A stretch of 64,000 nt of DNA, taken from assembly GCF_014646335.1 (NCBI RefSeq), contig NZ_BMNG01000007.1, positions 248,001-312,000 on the forward strand. The letters run 5' to 3'. The DNA is from Streptomyces lasiicapitis. GTDB taxonomy: Bacteria; Actinomycetota; Actinomycetes; Streptomycetales; Streptomycetaceae. Every line of letters begins with the position of its first letter. Within the stretch, counting starts at the first letter, position 1. Of this stretch, positions 44,840 to 53,829 are shown one piece after another. The notes beneath the pieces were generated by a model, which was not told where the DNA came from, ran no database searches, and saw only the letters and a list, made by a program, of their open reading frames with translations. Made by a program: the position numbers and the translations under genes.

Positions 44840-45904
44840 TCAGAAGTCGTCGGCGCTGCGCACCCGGTCCCGTATCCAGGTGCCGGCCGGCTTGAGCGAG
44901 CCGGTGCCGGTCCAGGGGCCGTTCGCGTTGCAGGTGCCGCTCTTGAAGACGGCCCCGGTGCGGTTGTCGTCGGAGAAGTTCCAGTTGACCCAGCTGATCT
45001 TCTTCGAGGCCATCAGGTCCAGGTACTTCTGCGACATGGGGAAGTCGTTGGAGCCCTCGCCCGCGTAGTTCTGGGTGCCGAACTCCGTGACGAACACGGG
45101 GAGTTTGTCGGCGGCGCGGGACAGCGTGTTCAGGTACTCCTCGCGGTGCGAGAACGCGTAGAAGTGGAAGGTGTACATGATGTTCCCGGCCTTCACCGGG
45201 TTGTTGACCACCTCGGTCTCGCTGCCGTCCTCCGAGACGCCGAACGACGACCAGGCGCGGGTGCCGACCAGGACCGGGGCGTCGCCGTCGATGTTCCTGA
45301 TCACCGGGATGATCTGCTCGGCGTAGGACTTGATACGGCTCCAGCTCACGCCACTGGGCTCGTTGGCTATCTCGTACAGGACGTTGTTCTTGCCTTTGTG
45401 CCGCTGGGCGATCTCGGTGAAGAAGGTCTTCGCCTTGGCGAGGTTGGAGTGCGGGTCGCCCGGGTCGAGCATGTGCCAGTCGACGATCACGTACATGCCG
45501 CGCGCGGTGGCCTTCTCGATGAGGGAGTGGGCCAGGTCGGTGAACTTGCGCGGGTTGGTCTCGTACCCGCCCTCCTGCACGTAGGTGGAGACGCGCAGGA
45601 CGTCCGCCTTCCAGTCCCCGGCGAGGGCGTCGAGCGATCCGTCGGTCAGACAGTTCGCGTACCACTGGGTGCCGTGGCTGCTCATGCCGCGCAGCTGGAT
45701 GGCCTTGCCGTTCTGGTTGCACAACTTGGTCCCGCAGACGGTGAGCTGTCCGTTGGCGGCGACCGGGGAGTCGGCGGCGGGGCGCGGGGTGGCGGGGTTC
45801 GCGGGGGCGGAGCGCGCCGCGGTGGCGGTGGCGGACGGGGCGGCGGAGACGACGGCTGCGACGAGCGCGGTGGCGAGGGTTGCTGCTAGGCGGACTGGTC
45901 TCAC
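44840..45904 (-). CDS. Secreted GH5 endo-beta-1,4-glucanase
   Basis: 354 residues from GTG 45904 (GGAGG upstream) with a Sec signal peptide (RLAATLATALVAAVVSAAPS). The mature catalytic domain is a GH5 barrel: LRGMSSHGTQWY, acid/base Glu182 in YEIANEPSG and nucleophile Glu274 in FVTEFGTQNY, with FHFYA between them. It hydrolyses cellulose or a related beta-glucan. There is no carbohydrate-binding module. A perfect 13-bp palindrome lies 18 bp upstream of the start, on the predicted transcription start, so sugar-responsive repression is likely. A TTGTGA / TATCTA pair with a 17-bp spacer upstream of it fits the -35 and -10. Confidence 0.93.
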   Translation of the reverse strand: MRPVRLAATLATALVAAVVSAAPSATATAARSAPANPATPRPAADSPVAANGQLTVCGTKLCNQNGKAIQLRGMSSHGTQWYANCLTDGSLDALAGDWKADVLRVSTYVQEGGYETNPRKFTDLAHSLIEKATARGMYVIVDWHMLDPGDPHSNLAKAKTFFTEIAQRHKGKNNVLYEIANEPSGVSWSRIKSYAEQIIPVIRNIDGDAPVLVGTRAWSSFGVSEDGSETEVVNNPVKAGNIMYTFHFYAFSHREEYLNTLSRAADKLPVFVTEFGTQNYAGEGSNDFPMSQKYLDLMASKKISWVNWNFSDDNRTGAVFKSGTCNANGPWTGTGSLKPAGTWIRDRVRSADDF

Positions 45905-45921
45905 GGGGGCCTCCAGGCCGT

Positions 45922-45950
45922 TATCAGTTAGGAACCTTTCCTAACTGATA
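45922..45950 (-). promoter_or_regulatory. Operator palindrome of the GH5 gene
   Basis: TATCAGTTAGGAA (45922-45934) and TTCCTAACTGATA (45938-45950) are perfect mirror images around CCT. Read toward the GH5 gene, a -10-like TATCTA and a -35-like TTGTGA lie just upstream, so the palindrome covers the transcription start. From memory, similar TTAGGAA...TTCCTAA dyads precede Streptomyces chitosanase and other hydrolase genes and are bound by ROK-family regulators; I could not check this. Confidence 0.75.
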
Positions 45951-45964
45951 GATAGCAGCGGTGG

Positions 45965-45989
45965 AGGTGGTTCACAAGGTGCATGACAA
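45965..45989 (+). repeat. Left copy of a 25-bp direct repeat bounding a two-gene cassette
   Basis: Starts AGGTGGTTCA and ends GTGCATGACAA. An identical 25-bp copy is at 51468-51492; GCGGT five bases long also precedes both copies, two positions away, so 30 of 32 bases match. This copy overlaps the -35 region of the GH5 promoter on the minus strand. Confidence 0.85.
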
Positions 45990-46096
45990 ATAGAAGTCTC
46001 CGAGAGCGGACTCTCGGCCCGGCACACGGCAACGAGCAGGGCGCCATGGGCATGGCGCTGTCGTCAGTCACCACCGCGCCACAGCGACCCGTTCGC

Positions 46097-47206
46097 CTAC
46101 GTCATCGCCTGTTCGCGTTGATCCAGATGTTCGGCGAACTGCGCCCACGACTCGGCGACCTGACGTGCGTAGTTGGCCACGGTGCGGGTGCAGTGCGGAG
46201 GCACATCCTCAAGCAGGTCCTGCCACTCCGCGGAGTCGATCCGGCGGCCGTTCAGCCAGCGCAACAAGGAGCGGCCGGACTCGGTGAAACGCAGGGCGGG
46301 ATCCCTCATCAGCAGGTGCACGATCACTGCCGGGTCCTGCACCACCACCTGCTCGGCCTGCTTGGCACCGCGCCTCCGTTGCGCTGAGGCCCTGTCACGC
46401 TCCAAGACCCCGGGCGCACTCCCCCGTGCATCCGCTGCGGGCCCGCCACCCTTCTGCTGGGGTGGAACCAGGTCTTCCCCTGCTCGCAGCCGCTTCCGGA
46501 CATCGCTCGCCGTGCCGAGAGAGATTCCAGCTCGCAGGGCGACCTGACGCAGCGGGGTATCGGGGTTCACACGCAGGATCTCACCGGCCGACCTGCGCCC
46601 CTCGGCGCTGTTCAACGGCCGCACTTTCCCGTCCTGGCCGGTTCTGCTCCGCGGCTGCGGAAGACCCTCTGTTGTGCGATCACGGATCGCCCGTACCGTC
46701 TTGGCGGCCAGTCCCGTCGCCATCGCGATGGCCCGATCCGACCATTGCGGGTGGGACACGACGATTCGCGCCGCCGCTGCCCGCCTGTCGGCCAGCGTCA
46801 GGGGCAGGCCGTGGGTGACGTTCGCCTTCACAGCGAGGAGGAACAGATCCCTTCCGTCCAAGTTTTGAACGAACATCACATCGATTCGATCCACGCCACG
46901 CAACAGAGCGGCCCGAAGTCTGTGCATCCCATCAATCACGCGCATGGTCGGCCTGTGCACCAGAATCGGCGGAAGCTCCGCTTCCGATTCGGCGAGCACC
47001 CGTACGCGCTCGAAGTCTTCTCCCGCGAGTCGGGGCGAGTCAGCCGGCAGCAGATCGGAGATGGACACCGAGAAGATCTGCCTGCCTTCACCAGCATTCC
47101 GCCTGAGCAGACTGGAATCTCGAGCGGTTGCGACTCCCCGTCGACAACCCTCATGGCTTTCAACACTCACAGAGCGATCTCCCGCAGGCTCAGCTAGACG
47201 AGACAT
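46097..47206 (-). CDS. StrR-like transcriptional regulator (ParB/Srx-type domain with HTH)
   Basis: 369 residues from ATG 47206. The N-terminal ParB-like domain contains LLPADSPRLAGEDFERVRVL, ELPPILVHRPTMRVIDGMHR and VKANVTHGLPLTLADRRAAA, and the helix-turn-helix SHPQWSDRAIAMATGLAAKT. These segments match the StrR/NovG family of pathway-specific activators of antibiotic clusters. A second HTH-like stretch (PLRQVALRAGISLGTASDVR) and ~120 C-terminal residues extend it beyond the usual ParB part. No antibiotic cluster is adjacent; it is divergent from the STAND-WD40 gene, 320 bp away, with repeated TTGTCCGA sites between. An upstream in-frame extension to 47422 has no coding character. Confidence 0.82.
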   Translation of the reverse strand: MSRLAEPAGDRSVSVESHEGCRRGVATARDSSLLRRNAGEGRQIFSVSISDLLPADSPRLAGEDFERVRVLAESEAELPPILVHRPTMRVIDGMHRLRAALLRGVDRIDVMFVQNLDGRDLFLLAVKANVTHGLPLTLADRRAAAARIVVSHPQWSDRAIAMATGLAAKTVRAIRDRTTEGLPQPRSRTGQDGKVRPLNSAEGRRSAGEILRVNPDTPLRQVALRAGISLGTASDVRKRLRAGEDLVPPQQKGGGPAADARGSAPGVLERDRASAQRRRGAKQAEQVVVQDPAVIVHLLMRDPALRFTESGRSLLRWLNGRRIDSAEWQDLLEDVPPHCTRTVANYARQVAESWAQFAEHLDQREQAMT

Positions 47207-47373
47207 TCCGATGTGATCAGCGGTCGCAGGCGATGGGGGTCCACACGAACGCCGACTGTGGTCCAGGAAGAACCACAGGCACCTCGCGGCCACACGTGAT
47301 GGCGATCGGGCAGGCGCATGAGTTGTATGCGTTCGCGGCCGGTGCCCGTGGCCTCGATTGTGGGGCTGCTGCG

Positions 47374-47455
47374 ACTTGTCCGACAGCAGCATCCCGAGGA
47401 TTCGGACAAGTAAGACGGCCATGGATGAGCCAGTAGACCGCCTTCAGTTGTCCGA
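47374..47455. promoter_or_regulatory. Repeated TTGTCCGA sites between the divergent cassette genes
   Basis: ACTTGTCCGA (47374-47383) is mirrored exactly by TCGGACAAGT (47402-47411), and a third TTGTCCGA is at 47448-47455. StrR-family proteins bind widely spaced inverted repeats, so these could be sites for the divergent regulator. The third copy is about 70 bp upstream of the STAND gene. Confidence 0.6.
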
Positions 47456-47526
47456 AAGGTCAGTTCAGTGGAGACAAACACGCCGGATAATGGGGTATTT
47501 GAGCTTGGAGCACGCAGGAGGGGTCT

Positions 47527-50500
47527 GTGAGGGAGTTGGGGTCCAGGGGCACACCCGCAGCGCGGGGCGGGGGGTTCGGTGGTGGTCGGCTAGGGCGGCC
47601 GGAGTCGCCAGTCGACCCCGAGGACGGCCCGGTCGAGCGGTTCGCCTGGGAGCTGCGGCAGCTACGTGAACGAGCGGGCGGGCCGAGTTATCGAGTGCTG
47701 GCGAAACGGGCGCACTACGCGGCCAGCACTCTCGCGGATGCCGCGAAGGGCCATCGTCTGCCCACCTTGGACGTGGCGCTGGCTTACGCGCGTGCTTGTG
47801 GTGCGCCGCCCCAGGAGTGGGAGACCCGCTGGCGGGCCACGGAAGCCGCGCTGCGCGACGCTGACCGCGAACGGGAAGAGAGGCAGGGCCGAGGCCCGTA
47901 TCCAGGGCTGGCAGCCTTCGGAGTCGAGGACGCGCCGTGGTTCTTCGGACGTTCGGGGCTCATCAAGCAGTTGGTGGAGCAGGTGGCGTGCGCTCCACTG
48001 GTCGCCGTGTCCGGGGTCTCTGGCAGCGGCAAGTCGTCGCTGTTGCGGGCGGGGCTGCTACCCGCGCTGGAGCCCCACTGGCATCCGATCTTCCTGACTC
48101 CGGGAGATCACCCGCTGGAATCCCTCGCAGCGGCGATCGCCGCTCTCGCGAACTCCACTATCAGTGTGGATGGCGGCAGCGGCCCCGACCGAGAGCCGGC
48201 CACTCTTGCCGGTCGGCTCGTGCGCCGACTCGCTGAAGATGCCACAGCGCTGGAGCTTGCTCTTGCCACTTGGCTTGCCTCCCGGCCTGGCGAGGAGCAG
48301 GTCGTCTTGGTGATCGACCAGTTCGAAGAAGTCTTCACCTTGTGTGAGCGGGAGGCTGAGCGCGACGCGTTGTTGTCGGCGGTGGCCCAACTCGTATGTG
48401 CGCGTCCCGCTCGTATCCGGGTGGTGTTGGGCATCCGTGCCGACTTCTACGCACACTGCTTCGCCCACCCGGGCCTGGTTGCCGCGCTGCGCACGGGCGT
48501 CCAGTTGCCGGTGGGACTGCCCACGTCGGCCGAGTTGCGGGAGATCCTGGTGGAGCCCGCCGCCCGGAGGGGGGTGAGCATCGACGCCGACCTCCTGGAA
48601 GCGGTACTTGCCGATGCCGCCGACCAGCCCGGCGCGCTGCCGTTGGTCGCACACGTGATGCGGGAGATCTGGCGCTGCCGGAAGGGGGGTACTCTGCGGC
48701 TGGCCGACTACCGCGCCTGCGGCGGGGTGAGTGGTGCTGTCGCTCTCACCGCAGAGCGCGTGCACTCCCAGGCATCCTCGGTCCAGCAGGTCGCGATCCG
48801 TGCCCTGTTCCTGCGGCTGACTGCGATCGGCGACGGTACCGAGGACACCCGGCGTCGCGTGACCTTGGACGAACTCGACGGACTCGAACTTGGTGTGCTG
48901 CTGCAGGATCTTGTCGCGGCCCGGCTCATCGTGACGGGCGACTGCACCGTCGAAGTGGCCCACGAAGCCGTCATACGTGCCTGGCCAAGGCTGCGCCGCT
49001 GGCTGAGCGATGACCGTGACGCGCTACGCGTCCACCATAGGCTGACCGCCGCCGCGCGGAACTGGCATGAACTCGGCCGCGACGTTGAGGCGTTGTACCG
49101 CGGTGTGCAATTCACTGTGGCCCGGGAATGGGCTGATGCCCATCCCAAGGCGCTCAACAACCAGGAGGCAGATTTCCTCCGCGCCAGCGCTGCGGCCGCT
49201 CATCAGCGCACTCGGCGTACCCGCCAGCTCATGGCAGCCCTCAGTGTGCTGCTGGCCATGGCGTTGATCGCGACAGCGATCGCCGTGAAGAAGACAACCG
49301 CTGCCGATACTCAGCGACGTCTAGCCACCTCCCGTGAACTTGCCGCCCGCGCCGACCAGTTGAGCGAGCAGCGCCCTGAGGCTGCAATGATCCTCGCGCT
49401 CAAGGGGTATCGGCAGGCTCCTACCATCGAAGCGCGCGGCAGCCTGCTGAGTGCGCACGCCCGCTATAACGCCAATCAGCTCACCGGCCACACCCAGCCA
49501 GTGGAAAGCTCAGATTTCGCACCGGATGGCCGGACTCTTGCCACAGCAAGCTTCGACCACACCGTCAAGCTCTGGGACGCGCGCTCCCACCGACTCCTGG
49601 CGACCCTCACCGGCCACACGGACGTCGTCAACACGGTGGCGTACTCCCCCGATGGCCGCACCCTGGCCACAGCGAGCAACGACCGCAGCGTCAAGCTCTG
49701 GGACGCACGCTCCCACCGACTTCTCGCGACCCTCACCGGCCACACGAACATGGCCGAAGCAGTCGCGTTCTCGCCCGACGGCCGCACCTTGGCCAGTGCC
49801 GGCAGCGATCGCACGGTGCGCCTGTGGGACGCCCGCACGTACCAGGAGCGCGCCGTCCTGACCGGCCACACCGACGCGGTGCTGCGCCTGGCCTTCTCGC
49901 CGGACGGCCACATGCTGGCCACCGCGGACAGTGGGCGCACAACCCGCCTGTGGGACACGTCCACCCACAAGTCGCTCGCCGTCCTGGCCGGCCGCACCGG
50001 CGCCGTCACCACGGTGGCGTTCTCGCCTGACGGCCGCACCCTGGCCACCGCGGGCAACGATGACAGCGTGAAACTGTGGGACGTACGCTCACGCCGCCTG
50101 CTCGCGACGCTGAAGGGCCACACTCGCAAGGTGCAGGAGGTGACGTTCTCCCCAAACGGCCACACACTGGCCAGCGCGAGCATCGACGGCACTGTCCGTA
50201 TATGGCGCCCGCAGACAGGCAAAGCCCTGGCCACGCTGACCGTGAAGCAACCCGTCTACGCTGTGGCGTTCTCCCCCGACGGCCGCACGCTTGCTACCAG
50301 CGGCCAAGACTCCACCGCCCGCCTGTGGAACGTGGCCTCACACCGCCCCGTCGCCACCTTGAGCGGACGCACTGGCGCCATCGCCTCACCAGCGTCCTTC
50401 ACGGACCTCCCCGCCGTCCTCACGGTCGACTATGACAATCAAATGGCCCGCTGGTCCACGACAACACCACGCAGCCACCCGGCGCCCATCCGCCCCCCAG

Positions 50501-51372
50501 AGCCCGTCACCGGTTCGGTGGCGAGCAGTGACGGCCAGATGTTGGCTGCCGCCGGAGAGGACCGTGCCATACGCGTGTGGAACCTGACGACGGGCAGACA
50601 CACCACAACACTCGCCGGGGCCACCGACACCGTGCGGCAACTGGCAATCACTCCAGACGGGAGCACCCTTGCGGCCAGTAGCAATGACGGCACCATCCGT
50701 GTGTGGGACGTCGCCACTCGCCGTACCACCACCGTCCTGCGCGACGCCCGCACAGTTGTCGCACTGTCCATAAGCCCCGACGGCCGCACCCTGGCCTCCG
50801 TCAGCACCGACGGCACCACGCGACTGTGGACCGTCCGCCCTGGGGAGACCGGCACACCCCTTCCTGGCCCCAAAGACGCCAACATGGCCCTGGCATTCAG
50901 CCCCGACGGCCGTACCCTCGCCGTCGGCAACACCGACAACAGCGTTCGCCTGTGGGATGTCACCACCCATCGCACCACCGCCACTCTGGCGACCAACGCC
51001 GGCTTCGTCCGCGCGGTGGCCTTCAGCCCCCGCGGCTCCACGCTCGCCACCACCAACACGGACGGCACCGTACGGTTGTGGGACACGCGCGCCACGCGCC
51101 TACAAGCCACCCTCACCGGTCCCACCATGCAGGGAATACCCACAGTTCGCTTCTCCCCCGACGGCCGCACCCTGGCAACCTTCGGCCCGCACGACGCCGC
51201 CCGAGTCTGGACCACCGACGCCAATCAGAAGAGCTCCAACGCCAACTACGTCGGCCGTGTGTGGAGAACCGACGTCGACTACGTCGCCACGCGCGTCTGC
51301 CGTCTCAGCGCAGAGCACGACTGGGCGCGACTCATCCCCGACCAGCCGGTAGAGGACCTGTGTCCATCATGA
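47527..51372 (+). CDS. HTH-STAND NTPase-WD40 repeat protein
   Basis: 1281 residues from GTG 47527 (AGGAGGGG upstream). Domains in order: XRE-type helix-turn-helix (~50-95, YRVLAKRAHYAASTLADAAK), nSTAND1-type NTPase with Walker A GVSGSGKSS ending at Lys169-Ser171 and Walker B VVLVIDQFEEVF with Asp264, a helical region, one membrane segment at ~566-590 (LMAALSVLLAMALIATAIAV), and about 14 WD40 repeats from ~650 to the end (motif F/YSPDGRTLAT...VRLWD), enough for two seven-bladed propellers. STAND proteins are signal-triggered switches, often in immunity or regulation; the HTH could bind DNA or partners. It is divergent from the StrR-like regulator. Confidence 0.9.
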   Translation: MRELGSRGTPAARGGGFGGGRLGRPESPVDPEDGPVERFAWELRQLRERAGGPSYRVLAKRAHYAASTLADAAKGHRLPTLDVALAYARACGAPPQEWETRWRATEAALRDADREREERQGRGPYPGLAAFGVEDAPWFFGRSGLIKQLVEQVACAPLVAVSGVSGSGKSSLLRAGLLPALEPHWHPIFLTPGDHPLESLAAAIAALANSTISVDGGSGPDREPATLAGRLVRRLAEDATALELALATWLASRPGEEQVVLVIDQFEEVFTLCEREAERDALLSAVAQLVCARPARIRVVLGIRADFYAHCFAHPGLVAALRTGVQLPVGLPTSAELREILVEPAARRGVSIDADLLEAVLADAADQPGALPLVAHVMREIWRCRKGGTLRLADYRACGGVSGAVALTAERVHSQASSVQQVAIRALFLRLTAIGDGTEDTRRRVTLDELDGLELGVLLQDLVAARLIVTGDCTVEVAHEAVIRAWPRLRRWLSDDRDALRVHHRLTAAARNWHELGRDVEALYRGVQFTVAREWADAHPKALNNQEADFLRASAAAAHQRTRRTRQLMAALSVLLAMALIATAIAVKKTTAADTQRRLATSRELAARADQLSEQRPEAAMILALKGYRQAPTIEARGSLLSAHARYNANQLTGHTQPVESSDFAPDGRTLATASFDHTVKLWDARSHRLLATLTGHTDVVNTVAYSPDGRTLATASNDRSVKLWDARSHRLLATLTGHTNMAEAVAFSPDGRTLASAGSDRTVRLWDARTYQERAVLTGHTDAVLRLAFSPDGHMLATADSGRTTRLWDTSTHKSLAVLAGRTGAVTTVAFSPDGRTLATAGNDDSVKLWDVRSRRLLATLKGHTRKVQEVTFSPNGHTLASASIDGTVRIWRPQTGKALATLTVKQPVYAVAFSPDGRTLATSGQDSTARLWNVASHRPVATLSGRTGAIASPASFTDLPAVLTVDYDNQMARWSTTTPRSHPAPIRPPEPVTGSVASSDGQMLAAAGEDRAIRVWNLTTGRHTTTLAGATDTVRQLAITPDGSTLAASSNDGTIRVWDVATRRTTTVLRDARTVVALSISPDGRTLASVSTDGTTRLWTVRPGETGTPLPGPKDANMALAFSPDGRTLAVGNTDNSVRLWDVTTHRTTATLATNAGFVRAVAFSPRGSTLATTNTDGTVRLWDTRATRLQATLTGPTMQGIPTVRFSPDGRTLATFGPHDAARVWTTDANQKSSNANYVGRVWRTDVDYVATRVCRLSAEHDWARLIPDQPVEDLCPS

Positions 51373-51467
51373 ACAGCGTCCAGCCGTTGGGTGCGGGCCG
51401 CCCCGTCAAGGCCAGCCCTCGCTGAAGTGGCCAATGATGAGCCGTACTTACTCATGGGCCGCGGTAC

Positions 51468-51492
51468 AGGTGGTTCACAAGGTGCATGACAA
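51468..51492 (+). repeat. Right copy of the 25-bp direct repeat
   Basis: Identical to the copy at 45965-45989, in the same orientation. It lies 96 bp after the STAND-WD40 stop. Confidence 0.85.
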
Positions 51493-51962
51493 GCGGCGTC
51501 AAGCATCCGGACACCGTAAGGCTTCCGCCAACAGGTGAAGGCTGGCCGCCGTGCTCGACGCCGCGGCCGCGGTCGTCGCCCTGATCGCTGCCGGCCCTGG
51601 CGTGACGCCCGCGCAGGCGGCGGCCGAGGCCCGGGTGACGGGGTCTCGGCACACAGTTCCGTCCGGACATCGTCAACATCTACTGGGCCGGTCCTGGCCA
51701 GCGCGCAACGGCCTGGCGATCGCAACCCCCTCAAGCGCCCAGCCGGTGGCAGATCATGACCCCGGATCTCAGCGGCGTCCTTCAGGTCCACGAGCAACCT
51801 TGCGGGAGTGCCCGCACTCCCCTGACCGGCCTCAACCAGTGGCGGCCGGAACCGGTCCCGGCCGCCGGCGCTTCCGCAGGCCCCGCCGCGCAGCAAGTTG
51901 ACGCAGACATGACGCGCCGCTATCTTCCCGGCAACCTTCATATCCATGCCCCGAGTTCACGT
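51493..51962. other. Interval with no recognisable gene
   Basis: About 470 bp between the right repeat and the decayed alginate-lyase gene. Short frames exist (for example AAVLDAAAAVVALIAAGPGV on the plus strand) and may be the debris of a gene, but no family could be named and no start signal is convincing. Confidence 0.4.
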
Positions 51963-51967
51963 ATGCG

Positions 51968-53216
51968 ATGGAGCGTGTCGTGGGACGAAGAGGTCACACG
52001 AGAGCCAGGACCCGCGTCGGCATCCTCGTTCTTGGCGTCACGGTCCTGACCGGGAGCCTGCTCGTCGGCCGGGGGGGCACGGCTGGAGCCGGCGGACGCG
52101 GGTACCGGGGAGCCGGTCGGCGCGGCCGCCGCGCCCGCCCGGTTCGCCCGCCCCGGCGTCCTGGTCGGCAAGGGGCACCTGGACTTCCTGCGCACCAAGG
52201 TGAACGCGGGGCGCAGCCCTCGAAGGGCGCATGGGACCAGATGATGGCGAGCCCGTACGCCTCCGCGTCGCGCGCGCCCAAGCCGCGCGCCGTGGTCGAG
52301 TGCGGTTCGTCGTCCAACCCCAACCTCGGCTGCACCGACGAGCGTCAGGACGCCATCGCCGCGTAACGCCCTTGCCTGGTACGTCACCCGGGACACCAAG
52401 TACGCGAACAAGGCGATCCAGATCATGGACGCCTGGTCGGGCACCATCAAGGACCACACCAACAGCAACGCCCCGCTGCAGACCGGCTGGGCAGGCTCCA
52501 CCTGGCCGCGCGCCGCGGAGGTCATCAAGTACACCTACAGCGGCACGTGGTCCCACTCAGGCCGCTTCGCGTCGATGCTGCGCGATGTCTACCTGCCCGA
52601 GGTGATCAACGGCGCCCCGGGCAAGAACGGCAACTGGGAACTGATCATGATGGAGGCCGCGGTAGGCATCTCCGTCCATCTGGAGGACCGCGCGAGCTAC
52701 GACAAGGCGATGGGGATCTTCCGCGGCCGCGTCCCGGCGTACGTTTACCATACCTCCGACGGTTCCCGGCCGAAGTACCCGCCGCGCAGCTCCATCGACA
52801 CCGTCGCGGAGCTGACCAAGTACTGGCAGGGCGAGACGACGTACGTCAACGGGCTGTCCCAGGAGACCTGCCGCGACTTCGGCCACACGGCCTGGGGCCT
52901 GGCGGCGGTCTCGCACGTGGCCAAGACGACCCGGATCCAGGGCCAGGACCAATGGCCCCAGCTCTCGGAGCGGTTGCGGCACGCGTACGGCTTCCACACC
53001 AAGTACGAGAACGGGGATCCCGTCCCCTCCTGGCTCTGCGACGGCACGGTGAAGAAGGGCCTCGGCTCGACCGAGGTCGCGTTCAACGCCCTGCACGGCA
53101 GGCTCGGCATCGGCATGCCCGCCACCGGCACGTACACCGAGGCCAAACGCCCCCGCCCGACGGACAACTACTTCATGGCCCGGGAGACGCTCACCCACGC
53201 GGGCAACCCGGGGTGA
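51968..53216 (+). pseudogene. Secreted alginate-lyase-family protein, broken by three frameshifts
   Basis: The C-terminal ~260 residues (from about 52370) read cleanly: MDAWSGTIKDHTNSNAPLQT, GWAGSTWPRAAEVIKYTYS, GNWELIMMEAAVGISVHLED, TCRDFGHTAWGLAAVSHVAK and the ending MARETLTHAGNPG match the alginate lyase (PL) fold used by secreted Streptomyces proteins. Upstream, the same protein continues in other frames: a signal peptide from ATG 51968, then a shift in a run of seven G at 52071-52077, another near 52220 (ending VNAGRSP, continuing KGAWDQMM), and an extra base near 52365 creating a TAA. Restoring these three single bases gives one continuous protein of ~415 residues. Either a genuine pseudogene or base-calling errors. 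Confidence 0.82.
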
Positions 53217-53256
53217 CGTTCGGCCGCCGACCGGGGCGCCCGCCCTCGCGGTCCGG

Positions 53257-53703
53257 TCAGGGCGCGGGCACGGGACCGCCGGGCCGGAACCGCTCCACCC
53301 CGACGATGTGCCGCACCTTGAGAGGGCGCACGATCACCGAGACCCGCCGCTCCCCCGGCATGAGCCACTCGAACCGCTCGCTGCCCAGGTACTTCTGGGC
53401 CAGCCGGTCCATGCGGTGGTGGGCCTCCTCGCCCTCGATGAAGCGGACGACCTCACCGCTGATCTGCACCCGGTCGAAGGGGTTGTCGGCGTCCGCGTGC
53501 GAGAGGTAGACGCGGGGGTCGCGGCGCAGGTTCTCCTCCTTCACCCGGCCCACCGAGGTGTTGAACGTCAGCTCATCCTCGCCCTCCAAGTCCACCCACA
53601 TCGGGCTGACCTGCGGCGCCCCGTCGGCGAACACCGTGCCGACGTACCAGATGAGAGGGGCGCGCAGTCGTGCGCGGACGGCTTCACCCAAGGGTTCAGT
53701 CAT
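53257..53703 (-). CDS. PPOX-class flavin/F420-dependent oxidoreductase
   Basis: 148 residues of the split-barrel pyridoxamine-oxidase-like family. IWYVGTVFADGAPQVSPMWV, LTFNTSVGRVKEENLRRDPR and RVQISGEVVRFIEGEEAHH are characteristic of actinobacterial F420-dependent members (TIGR03618-like). It would reduce small molecules using F420 or a flavin; the substrate is unknown. TAGCCT six bases before ATG 53703 suggests leaderless translation. Confidence 0.88.
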   Translation of the reverse strand: MTEPLGEAVRARLRAPLIWYVGTVFADGAPQVSPMWVDLEGEDELTFNTSVGRVKEENLRRDPRVYLSHADADNPFDRVQISGEVVRFIEGEEAHHRMDRLAQKYLGSERFEWLMPGERRVSVIVRPLKVRHIVGVERFRPGGPVPAP

Positions 53704-53829
53704 CCCGGGAGGCTACCAATGGCCGCACAAGGCCGAGTTGGCGCCTGCCCGCACGACATCACCGCGGCCCTGATCGGCCGCGCGCCCCCGCTGCCGTAAA
53801 GTACTGCGGACGCCTCACCGCATTACCGT

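Larger units (their letters stand above)
45965..51492. mobile_element. Candidate integrated cassette: StrR-like regulator plus STAND-WD40 gene between direct repeats
   Basis: The interval of about 5.5 kb holds only two genes, divergent, and is bounded by an exact 25-bp direct repeat. The neighbours on both sides (a GH5 glucanase and an alginate-lyase-type gene) are of a different functional class, and the inner genes appear less extreme in GC than their neighbours. No integrase or transposase lies inside, so transfer would need enzymes in trans, or the repeat may mark homologous recombination. Whether this is a mobile unit is inference. Confidence 0.4.

Noticed and set aside
45965..45989. The 25-bp direct repeat as an insertion-sequence target duplication
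   Set aside because: Too long for usual IS duplications, and no terminal inverted repeats or transposase were found; a site-specific or recombination origin is more likely.
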